From an uncultured Prevotella sp. (GTDB lineage Bacteria; Bacteroidota; Bacteroidia; Bacteroidales; Bacteroidaceae), in the NCBI GenBank assembly GCA_905210845.1, contig CAJLYG010000204.1:1-5400 (forward strand): a DNA stretch of 5,400 bases. Direction: 5' to 3'. Made by a program: the position numbers and the translations under genes. The notes under the pieces were generated by a model. That model was not told where the DNA came from and did not search any database. It was given only the letters and a program-made list of their open reading frames with translations. Shown piece after piece: positions 1 through 5,400 of this stretch (position 1 is the first letter of the stretch; every line of letters starts with the position of its first letter).

Positions 1-2
1 CT

Positions 3-188
3 CAAGCGAGCTTGGCTCTGCTCATCTGGCTTAACGAAAACGTTCAGGAAAAGAACCCTGCATGGAAGACCTTAGGTCAGTACAAAGCAGTCGCCGTGCG
101 ATTCAATCATACGAAAAAGAGGATGCATCAGCAATTGCAATCTGATGCACCCTCTTTTTTTAAATATTTCCTGTTGTTCAGCTCTTAG
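3..188 (+). other. possible 3' tail of an unidentified plus-strand gene
   Basis: One plus-strand frame is open from the left edge to a TAG at 186-188, about 61 codons. The other two plus frames stop at 32-34 and 73-75, and all minus frames have stops before position 1. The first 35 or so residues look protein-like (a hydrophobic LALLIWLNENV stretch, then a basic YKAVAVRFNHTKKR segment). The rest would be encoded by the terminator hairpin at 114-159, which is unlikely for a real C-terminus. The frame would also overlap the fucP stop by a few bases. I do not recognise the protein. The basic tail loosely recalls the ends of some transposases, but this is too weak to name. The true gene may instead end at the frame-1 stop (75) or the frame-2 stop (34). 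Confidence 0.25.
114..159. terminator. bidirectional intrinsic terminator behind fucP
   Basis: The left arm (114-131) and right arm (142-159) form an 18-bp stem with a single A/C mismatch (123 against 150) around a 10-base loop. The outer stem pairs an A-tract with a T-tract, so each strand reads GC-containing stem then T-run: TTTTTTT at 155-161 on plus, TTTTT at 118-114 on minus. It starts 25 bases after the fucP stop, which fits the end of the fuc transcript. The longer plus-strand T-run would equally serve a convergent gene ending in 1-113. Confidence 0.85.
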
Positions 189-1486
189 CATGCGACCTTA
201 GTTTCCTTGTACCTACGCATTGCATAGACGAAAATCACGCAGAAGCAAAGGAACGGAAGGATATAAGAACAATTAACTGCCGGATGCCCAAGGATCATTT
301 TCTGGTCGATGATCATCCCTTGTAGTGGAGGCATGATGGCACCACCGACGATTGCCTCAACAAGGAAGGCTGCACCTAAACTGGCATCCTGATTATCTAC
401 ATGCTCCAAGGCTATTCCGTAAATGGTTGGGAACATCAATGACATAAACGCACTGATCCCTATCAAACAATACAGACCTACAATACCAACAATAAACACG
501 GTACCCAAGGTACACAAGCCAGCGCCCACAGCAAAGAGGGCAAGTAACTTGCGGGAATTGACATACTTCATCAGGGCTGTTGCAATAAACCTTCCACAGA
601 GGAACAGGCACATGGCAACAATATTATAGGTCTGTGCCGTAGCCTTGTTGATACCCAGGTAATCAGCATACTGGATAATGAAAGTCCAAACCATGATCTG
701 TGCTGCCACGTAGAACATCTGTGCCAAGACTCCCTCTCTATAGGCAGGATTATGCCATAGGTTCTTCAAGGTCTGCTTCGCACTATTCGTCTGTTTGGGC
801 TGAATATCCGTTTTCGGCACTCTTGTCAATGCAATGATCATAAACATCAAGACGACAATACATCCAATCGCAACATAAGGATTACGGATCACGTTCAAGT
901 CGTGAACACGAATGCTTGCTTTCTGTGCAGCGTCCAAGGTTGGGAAGATAATGTTACCCAATGCATCGCGTTTGTCAGAAATCAGATGCGGAAGGACAAT
1001 AAACGAGGCAACACCCATCCCACAAAGTGAACCCATCGGATTGAAAGCCTGCGAAAGGTTCAGTCGGCGGGTAGCTGTCTCTTTGGAACCCAATGACAAG
1101 ATAAAGGGATTGGCAGTTGTCTCAAGGAATGCTAACCCGAATGTCAGAATATACAGGGAGATGCAGAAGAAAGAGAACTGCTGGTAATTAGCTGCAGGGA
1201 TAAACATAAAGGCCCCAATAGCATATAGTGCCAATCCAAGCAGGATACCGCTCTTATAACTGTACTTACGGATAAACAAAGCGGCCGGAATTGCCATGGT
1301 GGCATAGCCTCCATAGAAGGCAAACTGTACCAATGATGCCTTGGCTGCCGAAATCTCCATCACGGTCTGGAAAGCTGCCACCATCGGGTTGGTGATGTCA
1401 TTGGCAAACCCCCATAGGGCAAACAGGCTCGTAATGACAATAAAGATAAACAGGAATCTCTTTTCTACCAATTTGGACTTTTGCAT
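185..1486 (-). CDS. fucP: L-fucose:proton symporter (MFS, FHS family)
   Basis: Inner-membrane transporter that takes up L-fucose with H+ and supplies FucI, encoded just upstream. The 433 residues compare with 438 in E. coli FucP. Twelve hydrophobic segments can be drawn, starting near residues 10, 52, 79, 103, 148, 203, 250, 283, 313, 335, 370 and 406, with a hydrophilic central loop at about 222-248. Family motifs are clear: LETTANPF at 121-128 carries Glu122, matching E. coli Glu135, and RLNLSQAFNP at 141-150 carries Gln146 and Asn149 in the sugar-binding region. Oddly, an ungapped 48-residue alignment with E. coli places Asn33 at the proton-coupling Asp46, with Asp30 one helical turn earlier. 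The start ATG has no Shine-Dalgarno, as is usual in Bacteroidetes, and the N-terminus MQKSKLVEKR leads straight into helix 1. It is 60 bases behind fucI and probably co-transcribed. It could carry a related sugar of the FHS family instead, but the fucI linkage favours fucose. Confidence 0.93.
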   Translation of the reverse strand: MQKSKLVEKRFLFIFIVITSLFALWGFANDITNPMVAAFQTVMEISAAKASLVQFAFYGGYATMAIPAALFIRKYSYKSGILLGLALYAIGAFMFIPAANYQQFSFFCISLYILTFGLAFLETTANPFILSLGSKETATRRLNLSQAFNPMGSLCGMGVASFIVLPHLISDKRDALGNIIFPTLDAAQKASIRVHDLNVIRNPYVAIGCIVVLMFMIIALTRVPKTDIQPKQTNSAKQTLKNLWHNPAYREGVLAQMFYVAAQIMVWTFIIQYADYLGINKATAQTYNIVAMCLFLCGRFIATALMKYVNSRKLLALFAVGAGLCTLGTVFIVGIVGLYCLIGISAFMSLMFPTIYGIALEHVDNQDASLGAAFLVEAIVGGAIMPPLQGMIIDQKMILGHPAVNCSYILPFLCFCVIFVYAMRRYKETKVAC

Positions 1487-1506
1487 GATTGTTCAGGATT
1501 TAGGGA

Positions 1507-1538
1507 TCCTGTACCGGCACGACAATGCCGGTACAGGA
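1507..1538 (-). repeat. perfect intercistronic hairpin between fucI and fucP
   Basis: The arms at 1507-1519 and 1526-1538 are exact reverse complements (13 bp, 8 of them G or C) around a 6-base loop at 1520-1525. On the mRNA it begins 8 bases after the fucI stop and ends 20 bases before the fucP start. The bases that follow on the minus strand (ATCCCTAAATCC) are not a T-run, so it does not look like a normal intrinsic terminator. Likely roles are protecting the fucI 3' end, marking a processing site or giving partial read-through into fucP. A DNA operator is also possible. Confidence 0.75.
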
Positions 1539-1546
1539 AAAGAATA

Positions 1547-3334
1547 TTATCTCATAGAACGATAGATAGGACCATAGGTAGCGCAGGCACGGTAGTCCTG
1601 GCCTTCCTTGTCCATTCCGAACGCATTCCAAGCAGCAGGACGGAAAATCTTGCTGTCGTCTACATTATGCAGGCAAACTGGGATACGTAGCATAGAAGCC
1701 AATGTGATCAAATCGGCTCCGATATGCCCATAGGTGATGGCGCCATGGTTAGCACCCCAATTATTCATGACACTGTACACATCCTTGAACGCATCCTTGG
1801 TCGGATCGAGGCGTGGCGTAAACCAAGTCGTGGGCCATGTAGGATCAGTACGCTTGTCAAGAACGGCATGGATCTCAGGATCAATGTCCACGATCCATCC
1901 TTCTGCCAATTGCAATACAGGACCCAGTCCTTTCACAATGTTCACACGCATCATGGTAGCAGGCCACCCACCCTTCGTCAGGAAATGACTACTGAAGCCA
2001 CCACCTCTGAAGTAATCACGGTCGGCTGGCATCCAAGATGTAGCCTTCAGACAATTTTCAACATCAGCATCTGTCATCTCCCAGAATGGTTTCATCACGT
2101 GATTGCCTGCTGCATCTACGCTCTCTCCAGTACCATCAAGGGTCGTTGCTCCTGAGTTGATCAAATGGATAATGCCTGGGGCTGCTGTCCCTGTGAGTTC
2201 CTTACCGGTAACGCGCTTGACAGACTCTGGACTCCAGTAGGTACGGATATCCGAGAAAATCTGTGCCTGATTGGTCAACAGATGAGCCAACAACATGGCG
2301 GTACAGTTAAGAGAATCATTCTCTGTTGCAAATGGGATTGCCTCACGCTTGCCGTTCCAGTCAAAGGTAGTGTTCAGGATTGCTTCCGTAAAATCACCAT
2401 TCGGCTTCCAGTCGGTCCATTGACGCTGTCCCTGGAAACCTGCAGCAATGGCATGATGACCAAGGGACTCTTCCTTGAAGCCCATCTGCTCGAGTTTCGG
2501 ATTACCATGGAGCAAGTCCTTGACGATTAAGGTCATCTTCACGATAAACTCCCAGTCTTTCTCTTTTTCCTCGCGGGTCTTGGTCTTCTCTGGACGGTTC
2601 TTGTCCCAGCCTTCATTCGGCTTACAATATTTCTCTACCCAAGCCATGGCCTTCTTGAACTCATCGGGATCATAGATGCCTTCGTCCATGCGACGCAGGA
2701 TTTCCACCTCATCGATGCTCTCGCAGCGCATACCTAAATATTCCTCAAAGAAATCTGTATTCACAATAGAACCTGCGATACCCATGGTAACGCTGCCTAT
2801 TGACAGGTATGACTGACCACGTAATTCGGCTACTGCCACAGCTGCACGGGCAAAGCGCAATAATTTCTCCTCGACGTCTGCAGGAATGGTATTGTCTTCC
2901 AGATCCTGTACGTCATGCCCATAAATGCCAAATGCAGGAAGCCCCTTCTGTGCATGGGCAGCCAGGACTGCTGCTAAGTAAACAGCACCCGGGCGTTCCG
3001 TTCCATTGAAGCCCCAAACTGCTTTCGGCCAATAGGGATTCATGTCCATGGTCTCAGAACCATAGCACCAGCAGGAGGTAACCGTAATCGTTGCCCCAAC
3101 GCCCTCGCGCTCGAACTTCTCTGCACAAGCAGCGCTCTCTGCCACACGACCAATGGTGCTGTCAGCAATCACACACTGTACAGGAGTTCCGTCCCTGTAC
3201 TTCAACTTACTGGAGATAAGATCAGCAACTGCATGGGCAAGTGCCATTGTCTTACCCTCCAAACTCTCACGAACACCGCCTTGGCGACCATCGATCGTCG
3301 GGCGAATACCAATCTTTGGATAATTCATTTTCAT
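1547..3334 (-). CDS. fucI: L-fucose isomerase
   Basis: Cytoplasmic Mn2+-dependent ketol isomerase that converts L-fucose to L-fuculose, the first step of fucose breakdown; the E. coli enzyme also acts on D-arabinose. The 595 residues match the usual length (591 in E. coli), so the gene is complete. It opens with the family's N-terminal motif [20 protein letters not shown] (7-26). The active-site residues are all present: Glu338 in ATEND, Asp362 in [11 protein letters not shown] and His530 in NNWGANHG, matching E. coli Glu337, Asp361 and His528. Further conserved blocks include [14 protein letters not shown] (108-121), [11 protein letters not shown] (299-309) and the C-terminal [12 protein letters not shown] (580-591). 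ATG codons at 3334 and 3328 are both possible starts; neither has a Shine-Dalgarno. The first is used here, while the second would give MNYPKIGI. It leads a fucI-fucP pair with its own candidate promoter, and a terminator isolates it from nadE. Nothing suggests damage or transfer. Confidence 0.97.
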   Translation of the reverse strand: MKMNYPKIGIRPTIDGRQGGVRESLEGKTMALAHAVADLISSKLKYRDGTPVQCVIADSTIGRVAESAACAEKFEREGVGATITVTSCWCYGSETMDMNPYWPKAVWGFNGTERPGAVYLAAVLAAHAQKGLPAFGIYGHDVQDLEDNTIPADVEEKLLRFARAAVAVAELRGQSYLSIGSVTMGIAGSIVNTDFFEEYLGMRCESIDEVEILRRMDEGIYDPDEFKKAMAWVEKYCKPNEGWDKNRPEKTKTREEKEKDWEFIVKMTLIVKDLLHGNPKLEQMGFKEESLGHHAIAAGFQGQRQWTDWKPNGDFTEAILNTTFDWNGKREAIPFATENDSLNCTAMLLAHLLTNQAQIFSDIRTYWSPESVKRVTGKELTGTAAPGIIHLINSGATTLDGTGESVDAAGNHVMKPFWEMTDADVENCLKATSWMPADRDYFRGGGFSSHFLTKGGWPATMMRVNIVKGLGPVLQLAEGWIVDIDPEIHAVLDKRTDPTWPTTWFTPRLDPTKDAFKDVYSVMNNWGANHGAITYGHIGADLITLASMLRIPVCLHNVDDSKIFRPAAWNAFGMDKEGQDYRACATYGPIYRSMR

Positions 3335-3336
3335 GT

Positions 3337-3356
3337 TAATAGCAATATTGTTATGA
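3337..3356. promoter_or_regulatory. imperfect palindrome in the fucI leader, possible operator
   Basis: A 20-bp inverted repeat in which 8 of 10 positions pair, centred between 3346 and 3347 on a perfect CAATATTG core. It ends two bases before the fucI ATG and lies downstream of the candidate -7 element, a position where a bound repressor could block transcription. Fucose operons of Bacteroides are controlled by a GntR-type regulator (FucR), but no regulator gene is present here and the AT-rich setting makes chance symmetry plausible. Confidence 0.25.
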
Positions 3357-3380
3357 TAGATGTACTAAAATATAACCATA

Positions 3381-3388
3381 CAAAGATA
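3381..3388 (-). promoter_or_regulatory. candidate Bacteroidetes -7 promoter element for fucI
   Basis: The minus strand reads TATCTTTG here, a full match to the Bacteroidetes -7 consensus TAnnTTTG. It would start transcription near 3374, leaving a leader of about 40 bases before fucI. The upstream -33 TTTG is not at its usual spacing of about 20 bases. The nearest TTTG (3404-3401) is only 12 bases away and belongs to the T-run of the nadE terminator. The promoter is therefore plausible but half-supported, and may need an activator. Confidence 0.5.
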
Positions 3389-3406
3389 TATAATTATTTG
3401 CAAAAA

Positions 3407-3440
3407 GGGTCGATAAAAATTGTTAATTTTTTATCGACCC
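3407..3440. terminator. nadE terminator, bidirectional hairpin
   Basis: GGGTCGATAAAAA (3407-3419) pairs perfectly with 3428-3440 to give a 13-bp stem with an 8-base loop. On the minus strand it begins 6 bases after the nadE stop and is followed by TTTTT (3406-3402), a standard intrinsic terminator. The plus strand also has a T-rich tail (TTTCTTTT from 3441), so the hairpin could stop antisense transcription too. It separates nadE from the fucI promoter region. Confidence 0.85.
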
Positions 3441-3446
3441 TTTCTT

Positions 3447-5400
3447 TTATAGTGCATTGCACTCCTCAAGCCATATCCTATTTGTCGAATCAGAGGGCAT
3501 TCTCCAGTCGCCGCGAGGGCTCAGGCTGACGCTTCCCACCTTCGGTCCATCCGGAAGGCATGAGCGTTTAAACTGCTGGTTAAAGAACCTACGGACAAAG
3601 GTCGTCAGCCATTTCTTGATCGTCTCGTCCTCATAATGGGATGCAGTGGGATCACTGCCATCAAAAGCGCGCTGCGCCATCAGGAAGATCTTAGAAGGAC
3701 GGAACCCGAATCTCAGGAAATAATAGAGGAAGAAATCATGCAGTTCGTAAGGACCCACTAAATCTTCTGTCTTTTGCTTGATATTCCCATTCTCATCGGC
3801 GGGGATGAGCTCTGGACTGATCGGTGTATCGATGATATCTAATAAGGTATCACGTGAGGAGGGGTCTACCTCAAAATCGGCTACATACCTCACCAGATAC
3901 TTGATCAGTGTCTTCGGAATGCTGGCATTCACGCCATACATGCTCATGTGGTCACCATTGTAGGTTGCCCATCCAAGTGCAAGTTCGGACAAATCACCTG
4001 TACCGATGACCATACCGCCCAACTGATTGCTCAAGTCCATGAGGATCTGGGTACGCTCACGTGCCTGACTATTCTCATAGGTAACATCCTTCACCGCAGG
4101 ATCATGGCCGATATCTTGGAAATGTTGAGTCACACTATCCACAATAGAAATCTCCCGAATGTCCACGCCCAAGCTCTTCATCAAGGATACCGCATTGTCA
4201 TGGGTACGATCCGTTGTGCCAAATCCCGGCATTGTAACGCCGACAATCCCTTTCCTATCTATCTTCAATTTATCAAATGTCTTGACGCAAACCAACAAGG
4301 CTAAGGTACTGTCGAGACCACCACTAATACCTATGATGACTCGCTGGCTGTGGGTATGGACAAATCGCTTGGCAAGACCGGCTACCTGTATATTGAAGAT
4401 CTCCTGGCAACTGGCTTTCAAATCATCCGACTTAGGAATGAATGGATGAGGATCAATGGTACGCTCAAGAACGAAATCATGCGGAGTGGTCCCATGAAGA
4501 TCAACGATATGGATCTGCTGATGGTTATTCTGCAGGGAATATTTGATATTGCGCTGCGCGTTTACGAAAGTGGTATTGTTGCGACGCTCACAACGGAGTT
4601 TCTGGATATCAATCTGGGAAACGACCATCTGGGGTTCGAACAAGAAGCGCTCTCCTTCTGCCAACAGCGATCCATTCTCGAAAATCATCGCATTGCCACC
4701 ATAGACAACGTCTTGTGTGCTTTCTCCAAAACCGCTGCCACTGTAGATGTACCCACAGATGGTACGCGCGCTCTGCTGGGCAATCAGGCTTTTCAAGTAA
4801 GCATGCTTCCCTATCAACTCATCACTTGCAGAGAGATTGAAGATCAAGTCAGCACCTTCCAAGGCAAGATGGTTACTGGGAGGTGTAGGTGCCCAAACAT
4901 CCTCGCATATCTCTATTCCAAACATTGCACCATCACAGGTACGGAAGAGTTGCGGGTCCGGGGTTACAAGGACCTTGGTACCAGCAAATCGGATCACCGT
5001 TGGTCTCAAGTCCTGCGAAGATGCAAACCAGCGCTTCTCATAGAACTCGTTGTAATTGGGAAGATAGGTCTTAGGGACAAGTCCCATCAAGTCTCCTTTC
5101 TGAATGACTGCAGCACAGTTCAGAAGCAATCCTCCCACGACAACTGGCAATCCGACGATCACGGTAATATCCAGTTTCCGGGTAAAGTCCTCCAACATCA
5201 TAACCGCTGTCTCCGAAGCATCTAAGAGCATGTCTTGACGGAAGAGATCCTGACAGGTATAACCCGTTAGAGAGAGCTCTGGGAAAACAATGACCTCTAC
5301 GCCCTTGCCTTCTGCTTGGGCGATCAAGGAGTCAATCTGACTAAGATTGTATTTGCAGTCACCAACCTCTACGGTATGCCTCTGCGCCACTTGCTGCCCC
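3447..5400 (-). CDS. nadE: glutamine-dependent NAD+ synthetase, 5' end cut by the window
   Basis: Cytoplasmic enzyme for the last step of NAD+ synthesis: it amidates deamido-NAD+ using ATP and ammonia released from glutamine. Two domains are visible, numbered from the GTG codon at 5390. The N-terminal nitrilase-type glutaminase has its full catalytic triad: Glu38 in FPELSLTGYTC, Lys107 in PKTYLPNYNEFYEKRWF and Cys162 in GIEICEDVW. The C-terminal synthetase has the ATP-binding loop SGGLDS (356-361), then TMPGFGTTDRT (386-396), GTGDLSELALGWATYNGDHMSMYGVN (463-488) and LPDGPKVGS (612-620). The frame stays open through 5400 (Gly-Gln-Gln before the GTG), so that GTG is an internal valine. Family members begin several residues earlier, so roughly 5 to 12 residues are missing. 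The 650 visible residues otherwise match the family length. It reads toward fucI but has its own terminator and no functional link to fucose use. Confidence 0.96.
   Translation of the reverse strand, partial: GQQVAQRHTVEVGDCKYNLSQIDSLIAQAEGKGVEVIVFPELSLTGYTCQDLFRQDMLLDASETAVMMLEDFTRKLDITVIVGLPVVVGGLLLNCAAVIQKGDLMGLVPKTYLPNYNEFYEKRWFASSQDLRPTVIRFAGTKVLVTPDPQLFRTCDGAMFGIEICEDVWAPTPPSNHLALEGADLIFNLSASDELIGKHAYLKSLIAQQSARTICGYIYSGSGFGESTQDVVYGGNAMIFENGSLLAEGERFLFEPQMVVSQIDIQKLRCERRNNTTFVNAQRNIKYSLQNNHQQIHIVDLHGTTPHDFVLERTIDPHPFIPKSDDLKASCQEIFNIQVAGLAKRFVHTHSQRVIIGISGGLDSTLALLVCVKTFDKLKIDRKGIVGVTMPGFGTTDRTHDNAVSLMKSLGVDIREISIVDSVTQHFQDIGHDPAVKDVTYENSQARERTQILMDLSNQLGGMVIGTGDLSELALGWATYNGDHMSMYGVNASIPKTLIKYLVRYVADFEVDPSSRDTLLDIIDTPISPELIPADENGNIKQKTEDLVGPYELHDFFLYYFLRFGFRPSKIFLMAQRAFDGSDPTASHYEDETIKKWLTTFVRRFFNQQFKRSCLPDGPKVGSVSLSPRGDWRMPSDSTNRIWLEECNAL

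Noticed and set aside
72..110. 12-codon minus-strand frame downstream of the fucP terminator
   Set aside because: It is too short, has no homology signal or start context, and lies opposite the more coding-like plus-strand frame.
1507..1538. reading the fucI/fucP hairpin as an operon-ending terminator
   Set aside because: No T-run follows on the minus strand, and fucP lies only 20 bases further on in the same direction with no visible promoter of its own.
1724..2155. 143-codon plus-strand open frame opposite fucI
   Set aside because: It sits entirely within the well-supported fucI, has no recognisable protein features and no promoter or start context.
3367..3374. TATATTTT as a second -7 element for fucI
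   Set aside because: It lacks the final G of TAnnTTTG, and in this AT-rich gap such matches are expected by chance; TATCTTTG just upstream is a full match.
4350..5225. 291-codon plus-strand open frame opposite nadE
   Set aside because: It lies in exact codon register with nadE on the other strand, where a stop can arise only opposite Leu (TTA, CTA) or Ser (TCA) codons, so long antisense frames are expected. Its translation shows no recognisable motif, while nadE has all its catalytic residues.
5388..5390. GTG as the start codon of nadE
   Set aside because: The frame continues upstream to the window edge (Gly-Gln-Gln), and family members begin several residues before this point, so the codon is most likely an internal valine.

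Overview
The window looks like a piece of a Bacteroidales chromosome, probably Prevotella or a close relative. The evidence is the glutamine-dependent NAD synthetase and FucI sequences, which as I remember them read like Prevotella/Bacteroides proteins. The genes also lack Shine-Dalgarno sequences, and a TAnnTTTG-type Bacteroidetes -7 element lies upstream of fucI. The genus is inferred from memory of these families, not from a search.

Layout: three real genes fill nearly all of the window and all lie on the minus strand, so transcription runs from high to low coordinates. From the right edge these are nadE (cut by the window edge at 5400, stop at 3447), a 112-bp gap, fucI (3334 to 1547), a 60-bp gap, and fucP (1486 to 185). 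The nadE/fucI gap holds a terminator hairpin directly behind nadE, then a promoter-like element and an imperfect palindrome in front of fucI. The fucI/fucP gap holds a perfect 13-bp hairpin that lacks a T-run. Behind fucP, at 114-159, is a strong terminator hairpin that can work in both directions. The last stretch, 1-113, has stops in all minus-strand frames but stays open in one plus-strand frame, so it may be the 3' tail of an unidentified convergent gene.

Function: fucI and fucP look like a small two-gene L-fucose operon. FucP brings fucose across the inner membrane with protons and FucI isomerises it to L-fuculose. The kinase (fucK), the aldolase (fucA) and a regulator are not in this window, so the next steps must be encoded elsewhere. 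NadE makes NAD+ and is a housekeeping neighbour, separated from the fuc operon by its own terminator.

I see no mobile element, CRISPR array, RNA gene or clearly new system. The points worth a second look are the intercistronic hairpin, an Asn in FucP where E. coli has the proton-coupling Asp46, the reduced fuc gene set and the possible operator in front of fucI.
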